From Propionibacteriaceae bacterium (GTDB taxonomy: Bacteria > Actinomycetota > Actinomycetes > Propionibacteriales > Propionibacteriaceae), in contig JAITSW010000258.1 in the NCBI GenBank assembly GCA_031287505.1, positions 1 through 17,671 on the forward strand: a stretch of 17,671 nt of DNA, written 5' to 3'. Shown here piece by piece: positions 1 through 7,140 of the stretch (the stretch's first letter is position 1; each line of letters starts with the position of its first letter). A model generated the notes under the pieces. The model ran no database searches. It saw only the letters and a list, made by a program, of their open reading frames with translations, and was not told the origin of the DNA. The position numbers and the translations under genes were made by a program.

Positions 1-896
1 CCGGACTCCACTAGCGGCGGCAGGGCGCTGTTTGCCTTGAAGAGGTCTTCAAAGAACAGCAAAGCAGTGTTGACGTGGCTGCGGATTGCGATGGTGCGAA
101 AGGTTGCCGAAGCGATGAACGCCAAAGTACCCTCGGAGCCGATAAGAATGTGGGTAAAGATGTCGATGGGCTTTTCGAAATCAACATAGGAGTTGAGCCC
201 GTATCCCATGGTGTTCTTCATGGTGTATTGCTGGGCGATCTTTGCCACCGAAGCCGGGTTTGAAATCACCCGGGCGCGAAGCTTGGCCAAGCCTTCGTAA
301 ATAGCCGGTTCCAAGGTGCGGAGTTTTTCGTCGGCATCTAGAGCGCCAGTGTCAATGACCGTTCCAGATGGCAGCACCGCCACCAGGGATTCCAAAGTCT
401 TGTAAGTGTTTTCCACCGTGCCGCAGGCCATGCCGGACGAGTTATTCGCCACGACACCGCCGATGGTACACGCCCTGGCACTGGCAGGGTCAGGGCCGAG
501 CTTGCGTCCATAAGGAGCAAGATGCGCATTGACCCTGTCTACAGTGACACCAGGTTGGACGCGCACCCGCGCGCCATTATCCAAGACTTCTACGCCTTGG
601 AAATGGCGGCGGGTGTCGACCTGAAGTTTGTCGGTCCCGGCCTGCCCCGAAAGGCTTGTCCCCCCCGAACGGAAGGTAAGGCCCAGACCCGACTGGTTGG
701 CAGCACGCAAAAGCCTTGCTACCTCGTCTGCACTCTTCGGAACAGCCACAGCCGTTGGATAGAGCAATAGGTGCGAGGCGTCATACCCGCGAGCCCGGCG
801 CTCGAATTCACCAGTCTTGATAGCGGAATCATCGAGCCCGGCTACCTGGCTCAGAGTCCTTACAACTGATTCCGGTGTAGCGGTAAGCGCAGACAT
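1..896 (-). CDS. dld: FAD-linked D-lactate dehydrogenase, N-terminal part (3' end off window)
   Basis: This is the N-terminal 298 residues of an FAD-binding oxidoreductase; the gene runs off the left edge. It starts at the ATG at 896-894 with an AAGGGG ribosome site 8 nt upstream. FAD-domain (FAD_binding_4) motifs are clear: RSGGTSLSGQ at residues 76-85, GPDPAS at 134-139, IGGVVANNSSG at 145-155 and GSEGTLAF near 257. The spacing and wording match the large (about 940 aa) actinobacterial proteins that join this FAD domain to a C-terminal Fe-S (CCG) domain and oxidise D-lactate or similar 2-hydroxy acids, passing electrons to the respiratory chain. The Fe-S half would lie outside the window, so that part is inferred. 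It starts 19 bp after the lactate permease stop, so the two are almost certainly co-transcribed. D-lactate is likely, but another 2-hydroxy acid cannot be excluded. Confidence 0.88.
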   Translation of the reverse strand, partial: MSALTATPESVVRTLSQVAGLDDSAIKTGEFERRARGYDASHLLLYPTAVAVPKSADEVARLLRAANQSGLGLTFRSGGTSLSGQAGTDKLQVDTRRHFQGVEVLDNGARVRVQPGVTVDRVNAHLAPYGRKLGPDPASARACTIGGVVANNSSGMACGTVENTYKTLESLVAVLPSGTVIDTGALDADEKLRTLEPAIYEGLAKLRARVISNPASVAKIAQQYTMKNTMGYGLNSYVDFEKPIDIFTHILIGSEGTLAFIASATFRTIAIRSHVNTALLFFEDLFKANSALPPLVES

Positions 897-915
897 GTTG
901 TTATCCCCTTATACC

Positions 916-2706
916 TTACGCCGGGAGTGCCGGAAGCGGGATGATGCCCGGGACGACAAGAGCTTGGACGGTAACCAAAATGGCGAAGATTATCAACAAG
1001 ACCAAGGACCATCCAACGATCTTGCGGAAGAGAATGCCTTCTTGGTTCACCATGCCGGCAGCGGCGCACGCGACCGAAAGGCTTTGCGGGGAAACCATCT
1101 TGCCCATGCAGCCACCGGTCGAGTTGGACGTGGCCATGATGACCTCGTAGGGAACCGTGGACTCAAGGCCAAGGCCAGAAGCCCCCCATACTGCCTTGGC
1201 AGCTGCAACCTGCATGCCGCCGAAGAGGGCGTTCGACGAGGTGTCCGAACCTGTGATGGCAACGCCCAGCCAGCCTAAGACCGGCGAGACGAAGGCGAAG
1301 GCGAGACCCACGCCGGCAAGTGCCTTGCCGATGGAGACGGTCATACCAGAGCCGTTCATCAAATAGGCGACGGCCAACACCGAGGCGATGGTGACGATGG
1401 TGAAGCGCAGGTTGACCAAGGTAGCCCCGAAGACGCCGGCAGCCTGGCCGACATTCATCCTGTAGATGAGCGCGGTGATGATGCCGCCGATGAACAGGAT
1501 GGTACCTGTTGAGATTACGGAGTAAAGGCCAACCTGGCCGATGTTACAGCTGGTAACCGCGTTGGCGTCAAAGCCCGCCTGGGTGACAATGCCGCAGAAA
1601 TCGGCGGCCTGCGGGATGACCTTGCCGTCGGCGTCCTTCGGGAACAGACCCGCCTGGAGGCCAGGCCATGGGAAGTTCACGGTAAGGGTGGTGCTGAGCC
1701 ACGTCTTGAGAGCCGGAATCTGGGAGAGGCTGAAGAGCACGACAACCACTGTGTAGGGAGCGATGGCACCCCAGACGCGGGCGAAGCCCGTCGTCTGCAT
1801 GGCGGCGGTTTGCTCTTCGCCAGAATCGTCGGTAACGGCGAGCACCGGGTTATTCGGCTTTGCGATCTGCAGGACGCCCAGGATGGCGAGGATGCAGGCG
1901 ACGGAAGCGATAACATCGGTGATCTGGTAAGAGTTCAGCCAGTTCGAAGCCATGAACTGGAAGATGGCGAAAACGACGCCGGCAGACAAGGCGATGTGCC
2001 AGGTGTCTTTGAGGCCGCGGAAACCGTCAACCAGGAAGACCAGGAAGAGCGGAACGATACAGGCCATGAACGGCGACTGGCGGCCGGCCATGGCGCCGAA
2101 AGTCTCGGCAAGGGCGGTTGCCGTGTAGTTGCCATCGCCAAAGGTGGAAGCGGCGGCAGTGCCCAGCGCGGTTATCGGAGCACCCATAGCGCCGAAGGCG
2201 ACAGGGGCAGTGTTGGCAACCATGCAGACCATGGCGGACTTCAGCGGCTTCATGCCTGCTGCGACCAACATGGCCGCGGTGATGGCCACCGGAGTGCCAA
2301 AACCCGCGAGGGCTTCGAGCAATGCGCCGAAGCAGAAGGCGATGAGGATTGAGAGGACGCGAAGGTCGTCGGAGATGCCCCGGAGGAGGTCACGCAGGAC
2401 CTTGTCCCAACCCAGCTTCACTGTGAGTTGATACATCCACACGGCTGCAATCAAAATCCACATAATCTGCAGCGCGCCGAAGAAGATGCCTTCGGCTGTG
2501 GCTGAGAGCGCTGTGATGGCTGGCATCTGCCAGCCGACGATTGCGATGATCGCTGTCAGAACGACAGTGGTCAAGGACGCGATCCAGGCGGGCACCTTGA
2601 AGACACCCAGCATCACGAATAGGACGAGCAGCGGAATCGCTGCCACCAAAGCGGACAACAGTAGGTCGCCGCCGATTGGCGTAATCGGTTGAACAAAAGG
2701 ATTCAT
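916..2706 (-). CDS. lldP: Lactate permease (LctP/LldP family)
   Basis: This is a 596-residue polytopic membrane protein of the L-lactate permease family (LldP/GlcA), which takes up L- and D-lactate and glycolate with protons. Family signatures include AGFGTPVAITAAMLVAAGMKP, the segment around APITALGTAA, ITGSDTSSNALFGGMQ and STGGCMGKMVSPQSL near the C terminus. Around 12-14 hydrophobic segments are visible. I place the start at the ATG at 2706-2704 (MNPFVQPITP), which has GGGGAG 6 nt upstream. A further in-frame start 37 codons upstream gives a non-family extension that crosses the likely promoter. The length is slightly above E. coli LldP (551 aa). It is the first gene of a permease-dehydrogenase operon and is divergent from a GntR/FCD regulator, the classical arrangement for lactate-inducible genes. 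Confidence 0.95.
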   Translation of the reverse strand: MNPFVQPITPIGGDLLLSALVAAIPLLVLFVMLGVFKVPAWIASLTTVVLTAIIAIVGWQMPAITALSATAEGIFFGALQIMWILIAAVWMYQLTVKLGWDKVLRDLLRGISDDLRVLSILIAFCFGALLEALAGFGTPVAITAAMLVAAGMKPLKSAMVCMVANTAPVAFGAMGAPITALGTAAASTFGDGNYTATALAETFGAMAGRQSPFMACIVPLFLVFLVDGFRGLKDTWHIALSAGVVFAIFQFMASNWLNSYQITDVIASVACILAILGVLQIAKPNNPVLAVTDDSGEEQTAAMQTTGFARVWGAIAPYTVVVVLFSLSQIPALKTWLSTTLTVNFPWPGLQAGLFPKDADGKVIPQAADFCGIVTQAGFDANAVTSCNIGQVGLYSVISTGTILFIGGIITALIYRMNVGQAAGVFGATLVNLRFTIVTIASVLAVAYLMNGSGMTVSIGKALAGVGLAFAFVSPVLGWLGVAITGSDTSSNALFGGMQVAAAKAVWGASGLGLESTVPYEVIMATSNSTGGCMGKMVSPQSLSVACAAAGMVNQEGILFRKIVGWSLVLLIIFAILVTVQALVVPGIIPLPALPA

Positions 2707-2998
2707 GTAATCTCCCCGTTGAGAATAGATAGGTCGATTGTTCAACAAGTAGACAAGTAGTGCAAGCACCTCCAAAAAACTGGTCGGCATTAGTTCTACA
2801 TATGCACATTCGTGCAAAATTATGATTTTCGCTGTTTTTTTGCGGCATTTAGGGCAGCTTCGCCGATCATTTTGCCCATTTTCGCGCTACTTTCGGCGAA
2901 GCCGCTGTTTGTCATACGATCAAGGACAAGTACACTTCTGAAGAAATTCGGTGATTTCGATGCCACTGATTGGCTCAATTCCTAAGAGAGGGACGGCG
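2707..2998. promoter_or_regulatory. Divergent lactate control region with palindromes
   Basis: This 292-bp gap between lldP (minus) and the GntR regulator (plus) is AT-richer than its surroundings. It contains a perfect palindrome TTGTT-C-AACAA at 2738-2748 and a tandem duplication of ACAAGTAG at 2745-2760. It also has an inverted repeat TGCAC-N4-GTGCA at 2803-2816. Any of these could be operators for the neighbouring regulator, since GntR/FCD proteins bind short palindromes as dimers. On the minus strand a weak promoter TTGCAC (2765-2760), 17-nt spacer, AACAAT (2742-2737) would place the first palindrome across the -10 box. On the plus strand TACGAT (2915-2920) could be a -10 box for the regulator. 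A possible 31-codon minus-strand ORF also lies here (2820-2915). The promoter calls are guesses; the repeats are directly visible. Confidence 0.5.
2820..2915 (-). CDS. Possible 31-aa small protein upstream of lldP
   Basis: An uninterrupted minus-strand ORF runs from the ATG at 2915 to the TAA at 2822-2820. It reads MTNSGFAESSAKMGKMIGEA and then LNAAKKQRKS: an alanine/lysine-rich, potentially amphipathic helix with a basic tail. There is no Shine-Dalgarno sequence. The start context GATCGTATGACA is identical over 12 bases to the start of the Phd-like antitoxin at 9167. I recognise no family. It lies between the two divergent genes and reads toward lldP, ending 113 bp before it. It could be a leader peptide, a small regulator or chance. 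Confidence 0.22.
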   Translation of the reverse strand: MTNSGFAESSAKMGKMIGEAALNAAKKQRKS

Positions 2999-3724
2999 AT
3001 GGCGAAACAGATTGTCGTTACCTCGGTGATCGATGCGGTGACGGCAGATTTGCGCAGCCGCGTCCTAGAACGCAAGATCATTCCGGGCTCGCCTATCACC
3101 GAGCAAATTGTCGCCGAGCAATACGGAGTGGCTAGAGCTACCGCCAAAGCCGCCATCGAGCGTCTGGTCGCCGGAAAAGTCCTGACCCGCACGTCACACA
3201 AGACTGCCAAAGTTGTCACTCTTGGGCCAGATGATGTGCGCGATATCTACAACACCCGCATTTATCTGGAATCTGAGATTCTGCGCCGCCTGGCCAGAGA
3301 ACGTTCAGTTCCGGAGGCTTGCCGCATCGCAAACCAGCAAATTGCCGAACTCTGGTCTAGGGGCGACTACAACATCGTCGAGCCGGATATGCGCTATCAC
3401 ACGACTTTGGTCAAACGCCTCAACAGCCCCCGGACGTCCACCATGTATGGATCGCTGGCTTTTGAAGTGAAGCTGTGCATGTCGCAGCTACAGGGCACCC
3501 AACAGCTTTCACCTCAGATAATCGTTGCCGAACATGCCGCGATCATGGAGAGCATCAAAGTCGGCGACGGCGAGGGGGCGGCCAAATTGCTTGACGAACA
3601 CCTGTCGCGCGCCCGGGAACTCTTGGCGAGTTCGCTTGGCGGCGAACCTGGCCCGGCCGCGTTCGTTCCCCCGACGGTTTTTACCGAAAAGTGGATCGGG
3701 CTTTCCGTGCCGGCCCCGTCCTGA
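2999..3724 (+). CDS. GntR-family (FCD) transcriptional regulator, probable lactate regulator
   Basis: This 241-residue regulator has an N-terminal GntR winged helix (about residues 8-75; core around ITEQIVAEQYGVARATAKAAIERL) and a C-terminal FCD ligand-binding domain. D130 and H134 in DMRYHTTLVKRL, the EH of EHAAIMESI and the H of DEHLSRARELL fit the metal/ligand pocket of FCD regulators such as LldR, GlcC and FadR. I chose the ATG at 2999 because GAGAGGGA lies 5 nt upstream; an in-frame ATG at 2951 has no ribosome site and adds 16 residues outside the domain. Divergence from the lactate permease operon suggests it controls that operon in response to lactate or another carboxylate, by analogy with LldR. 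The ligand is not provable from sequence. A small TM-free tail of about 30 residues extends past the FCD domain. Confidence 0.87.
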   Translation: MAKQIVVTSVIDAVTADLRSRVLERKIIPGSPITEQIVAEQYGVARATAKAAIERLVAGKVLTRTSHKTAKVVTLGPDDVRDIYNTRIYLESEILRRLARERSVPEACRIANQQIAELWSRGDYNIVEPDMRYHTTLVKRLNSPRTSTMYGSLAFEVKLCMSQLQGTQQLSPQIIVAEHAAIMESIKVGDGEGAAKLLDEHLSRARELLASSLGGEPGPAAFVPPTVFTEKWIGLSVPAPS

Positions 3725-3846
3725 TCAAAATTCGCGATATCTAACGCTTGGCCCGAAATCGAGGCAAAAACGTGAAATACTCCATCTTGTCTTTAAGTTG
3801 AGGTGGTTGAAGGATCACCAGTATTCTTCCAACACGAGGAGCACAA

Positions 3847-4791
3847 ATGGCCAACCCCTTCTTTTACGTTGCTCGCAGCGTCTTGCTCTGGGCTGCGGGT
3901 AGCAGCGCCTGCAAGAACCTGGTCTCGAAACTGCCCGTCACCAAACCGGTGGTCAAACGTTTCATCTCGGGTGAGACCGTAGACGACGCGCTGTCGGTGG
4001 TCGCCGAATTGAAGGCCAAGGGTATCCGCACCACCGTCGACTTCCTCGGAGAAGACACCACCGACGTTTCACAGGCCTACGCCACCCGCGATGCCTACAT
4101 CGAGCTGCTGGAGCAGGCTGCCAAAGCAGGCCTGAGCGATTCGATCGAGGTGTCGATCAAACTCACCGCCTTGGGATTGGGCCTGCCCAAGGGCGACGAA
4201 ATCGCCTACAGTATCGCCGAAGCGATCGTGGCCGCCGCCGCCGCCGCGGGCACCACCGCCACCGTCGACATGGAAGACCACACCGCTACCGATCAGACGC
4301 TCGCCGTGGTTGACAGACTTCGCGAGAAGTACCCCCAGACGGGCACCGTCTTGCAGGCCATGCTTTTCCGCACCATTGACGATGCCGAGAAATACAGCGG
4401 CAAGCTTTCGCGCATCCGGCTTTGCAAGGGCGCCTACAAAGAACCCGCAGCCGTCGCGCACCAGGCAAAAGAAGAGGTTGACGCCGCGTATATCAAGGCT
4501 TTGCAGGTTTTGATCAACGGTGACGGACGTCCGATGGTCGCCAGCCACGATCCGAAGATCATCGAGATCGCCAAAGAGCTGACCGAAGCCGCCGGCCTGG
4601 ACAAAGGCGCCTTCGAATTCCAGATGCTCTACGGTATCCGCACCGACGAACAGGCCAAGCTCGCCGGCGAAGGCTACAACGTGACGGTCTACGTGCCCTA
4701 CGGCACCGACTGGTGGGGTTACTTCGTCCGCCGTCTAGCTGAGCGCCCCGCCAACCTGACCTTCTTCCTGCGCGCGCTTATCGGCAAGTGA
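3847..4791 (+). CDS. Proline dehydrogenase (monofunctional, FAD-dependent)
   Basis: This 314-residue TIM-barrel proline dehydrogenase oxidises L-proline to delta-1-pyrroline-5-carboxylate at the membrane face. Diagnostic motifs are VSIKLTALG (102-110), DMEDH (141-145), RLCKGAYKEP (191-200), ASHDP (232-236) and FEFQMLYGIR (256-265). The substrate-binding YFVRRLAER (292-300) is also present. The length matches single-domain actinobacterial or Bacillus PRODH rather than bifunctional PutA. A GAGGAG ribosome site ends about 6 nt before the ATG. No pyrroline-5-carboxylate dehydrogenase lies beside it, so that step must be encoded elsewhere. The upstream gap of 122 bp from the GntR gene probably holds its own promoter, although none stands out. 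Linkage to lactate use is only by position. Confidence 0.95.
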   Translation: MANPFFYVARSVLLWAAGSSACKNLVSKLPVTKPVVKRFISGETVDDALSVVAELKAKGIRTTVDFLGEDTTDVSQAYATRDAYIELLEQAAKAGLSDSIEVSIKLTALGLGLPKGDEIAYSIAEAIVAAAAAAGTTATVDMEDHTATDQTLAVVDRLREKYPQTGTVLQAMLFRTIDDAEKYSGKLSRIRLCKGAYKEPAAVAHQAKEEVDAAYIKALQVLINGDGRPMVASHDPKIIEIAKELTEAAGLDKGAFEFQMLYGIRTDEQAKLAGEGYNVTVYVPYGTDWWGYFVRRLAERPANLTFFLRALIGK

Positions 4792-4831
4792 TCAAAAAGG
4801 TTCGCGGCGACGCGGGTCGAAGGGGGTGTGC

Positions 4832-5992
4832 ATGACGCAAAGAGCCCGCACGACGAAGGTCGTTCGCGCTGGGATCAACTCCGAGACGCAGTTTGGGGAC
4901 GTGATTTCCCCGGTGCATATTTCCACGACATTCGCGTTCAAGGAATTTGGGGTCGTCCCGGCTAACGATTATTCGCGGGCCAATAACCCGACGCGTTCGC
5001 TGTTCGCGCAGGCGGTTGCCGACCTCGAAGGCGGCTCTGGAGCCGTCGCCACGGCGTCTGGCATGGGTGCCCTCACCGCTTGCTTGATTTCTTTGGTTCC
5101 GGCCAATGCCGTCGTCGTGGCTCCCAACGACTGCTATGGCGGGACGTGGCGGCTGCTAGATGCCCTAGCGACCAGGGGAAGCTTCGCCGTTAGATATGTT
5201 GACTACTCCCACGCCGCTGCCGCACAAGCGGCTATTGACGAATCGGTGGCCCTGGTTTTAGTGGAATCACCGTCCAACCCGCTGCTCAAAGTCACCGATA
5301 TTGCCGCCGTGGCCGCACTCGCACATGATGCGGGCGCGCTCGTGGTGGTCGACAATACTTTTGCCTCACCGATAGTCCAACGTCCTTTGGAGTTAGGCGC
5401 CGATGTGGTGATCCACTCGGCGACGAAGTATCTAGCCGGGCACTCCGATGTGGTTCTCGGCGTCATAGTCACCAATTCCCCCAGCCTGCAAGAGGATATT
5501 GCCTGGTGGGCAAACTGCGTCGGCGTCACCGCCGGGCCGATTGACGCCTATCTGGGATTGCGGGGTTTGCGGACGCTGCATCTGCGCATGGAAGCCGCCC
5601 AAGCCAATGCCGCCGCAATAGCCGGCTTTTTGGACGGCCATAACGCAGTCGGCAAAGTGTTCTACCCCGGCCTGCCCACCCACGCAAGCCATGGGCTTGC
5701 AAAAAAACAACTCCACGGCTTCGGCGCTATTGTGTCTTTCGAGTTGAAATCTCTCGACGCTGCCAAGGCGTTCTGCAATGGCCTGGAGAGCATCTGCTTG
5801 GCCGAGTCTCTTGGCGGGGTGGAAACATTGCTCTCGCATGCGGCCACTATGACTCATGCGATGATGCCTAACGAGTTTAGAGAAGCCGCAGGTATCACCG
5901 ACGGCTTACTACGCTTGAGCGTGGGAGTTGAAGACGTCAACGATTTGACCGCCGACATCGCCGCCGGGCTGGAGCGCGCCCTGCGCGCCTAA
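4832..5992 (+). CDS. metB: Cystathionine gamma-synthase (PLP-dependent)
   Basis: This 386-residue Cys/Met-metabolism PLP enzyme has the same length as E. coli MetB as I remember it. It resembles MetB closely in YSRANNPTRSLF, VAPNDCYGGTWRLLDALATRG, VESPSNPLLKV, WWANCVGVTAGPIDAYLGLRGLRTL and AESLGGVETLLSHAATMTHA. The PLP-binding lysine is K199 in SATKYLAGHSDV. It would condense an O-acylhomoserine with cysteine to give cystathionine in the cytosol. The family is promiscuous, so a cystathionine gamma-lyase role cannot be excluded. I chose the ATG at 4832 because AGGGGG lies 5 nt upstream; a GTG at 4826 overlaps that site. It follows proline dehydrogenase by 40 bp and precedes an EamA transporter by 7 bp. 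Confidence 0.92.
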   Translation: MTQRARTTKVVRAGINSETQFGDVISPVHISTTFAFKEFGVVPANDYSRANNPTRSLFAQAVADLEGGSGAVATASGMGALTACLISLVPANAVVVAPNDCYGGTWRLLDALATRGSFAVRYVDYSHAAAAQAAIDESVALVLVESPSNPLLKVTDIAAVAALAHDAGALVVVDNTFASPIVQRPLELGADVVIHSATKYLAGHSDVVLGVIVTNSPSLQEDIAWWANCVGVTAGPIDAYLGLRGLRTLHLRMEAAQANAAAIAGFLDGHNAVGKVFYPGLPTHASHGLAKKQLHGFGAIVSFELKSLDAAKAFCNGLESICLAESLGGVETLLSHAATMTHAMMPNEFREAAGITDGLLRLSVGVEDVNDLTADIAAGLERALRA

Positions 5993-5999
5993 ACCGTCC

Positions 6000-6887
6000 A
6001 TGCGCTACGTACTCTTCGTTATCGGTGCCGGGATCCTCTACGGCACAACGGGAACCTCCCAGGCATTCGCCCCGGAGAGCGCCTCGTCACTTTCTATCGG
6101 CTCAGCACGTCTGGGAGTGGGCGGGCTGCTACTGGGCATAGTCGGACTGGCCTACTGGCTGCGCAAACCCATCGCGGCCCGCACAGCCCGCGGCGGCTGG
6201 CCTACTTTGGCGGCAATCGCAATCGGCGCAGCCAGCGTGATGGGCTACCAAGCTACTTTTTTCGCCGGGACGCGTGCCAACGGCGTAGCAGTCGGCACGG
6301 TGTTGGCCATCGGATCAAGCCCGATGTTTGCCGGTTTCTTCGAGTGGCTGATTCTGCGGGTCAAGCCAGACCTACGCTGGCTCTTGCTCACCCTGTTGGG
6401 CGTTTTCGGCGTCTATTTGCTTTCAGCCACTGGAAACGCCCTAGCCGCCCCGGATATTTGGGGCGTCGTCGCCTCTTTGACGGCCGGAGCCTCTTATGCC
6501 GCCTACACCGTCGCCATGCGGGTGCTCCTGAACCGGGGCTGGGGGTCGCTAGAAGCCGTCTCCAGCATTTTGGCCCTGGGAGCCGTCATGGCTTTGGCAA
6601 ATCTGGCCACCACCGACATCTCGTGGATAAGCGAGCCAGGGGGGGTGCCAGTAGTCGCGTGGTTGGCGATAGCCACCGTCATGGGCGCCTACACTCTTAA
6701 TGCCGCCGGCCTGGCAGGTATTTCGGCGGCGAAGACGGCCACCCTGACACTGGCCGAACCCGCCACCGCCACCGCCCTGGGGGTGCTGGTTTTGCGCGAA
6801 CAACTCTCCGTGCCCGGAGCGCTGGGAATTGCCATAGTGGTGGTCTCAGTCGTCCTGCTGGGCATGCCCTCGCGGGCGAAAACCTAA
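6000..6887 (+). CDS. EamA/DMT-superfamily transporter
   Basis: This 295-residue membrane protein has about ten hydrophobic segments arranged as two EamA repeats (roughly residues 3-135 and 150-290). The second repeat begins WGVVASLTAGASYAAYTVAMR, and the protein ends in the family's AATALGVLVLREQLS-like block (residues TATALGVLVLREQLSVPG). Members of this drug/metabolite transporter family export amino acids or metabolites; the substrate cannot be read from sequence. The start is 7 bp after the metB stop and lacks a Shine-Dalgarno sequence, so translation probably depends on coupling to metB. That placement makes a sulfur-amino-acid or related exporter a reasonable guess, but only a guess. 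Confidence 0.88.
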   Translation: MRYVLFVIGAGILYGTTGTSQAFAPESASSLSIGSARLGVGGLLLGIVGLAYWLRKPIAARTARGGWPTLAAIAIGAASVMGYQATFFAGTRANGVAVGTVLAIGSSPMFAGFFEWLILRVKPDLRWLLLTLLGVFGVYLLSATGNALAAPDIWGVVASLTAGASYAAYTVAMRVLLNRGWGSLEAVSSILALGAVMALANLATTDISWISEPGGVPVVAWLAIATVMGAYTLNAAGLAGISAAKTATLTLAEPATATALGVLVLREQLSVPGALGIAIVVVSVVLLGMPSRAKT

Positions 6888-7140
6888 TCCGCCTTCGGCG
6901 TCGCCCCCTTGGAGAGGGGATTGCTCGTCGAAACCGAAGATCGCGACAAGCCGCATTATCCACACAGCAGGCCTGAACATGTCAAAACCGAAAATGCCTA
7001 TCGCTGTGAGCGAACGAGAGTAGAGTCCATGTTTAGGCAGGCATCCGGGCGTGGCAGAGTTCGAGGCATGTCTGCGAAGTGGGAGCTACCAGCTTTCGAG
7101 GTCGATAATGGTCTCTGAGATATACAAAAAGGGGGAAACT
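6888..7140 (+). promoter_or_regulatory. Leader/promoter region of the alcohol dehydrogenase with nested stem-loops
   Basis: This is a 253-bp gap with no convincing gene. An 11-bp stem can form between GCCTGAACATG (6971-6981) and CATGTTTAGGC (7028-7038), with one G-U pair. Its loop contains a second perfect hairpin, TCGCT-GTG-AGCGA (7001-7013). No U-tract follows, so it does not look like a simple terminator. GATAAT at 7104-7109 is a possible -10 box; if transcription starts there, the structure would lie in upstream DNA, not in the transcript. AGGGGG 6 nt before 7141 sets the gene start. A short CGCC-TTC-GGCG hairpin just after the EamA stop may end that transcript. Confidence 0.4.

Noticed and set aside
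522..770. An 82-codon plus-strand open frame near the left edge
   Set aside because: It is antisense to the FAD domain of the lactate dehydrogenase, whose motifs read cleanly on the minus strand.
1810..2352. A 180-codon plus-strand open frame opposite the lactate permease
   Set aside because: It is antisense to a clear family member, has low-complexity Asp/Gly-rich composition and no ribosome site.
2707..2817. N-terminal extension of the lactate permease to 2817
   Set aside because: The 37 extra residues are unlike the family, and a strong ribosome site fixes the start at 2706.
4069..4548. A 159-codon minus-strand open frame opposite proline dehydrogenase
   Set aside because: It is glycine-rich with no domain pattern and is fully explained by the PRODH codons.
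6909..7118. A 69-codon open frame upstream of the alcohol dehydrogenase
   Set aside because: It has no recognisable domain, no ribosome site, and overlaps the stem-loop region.
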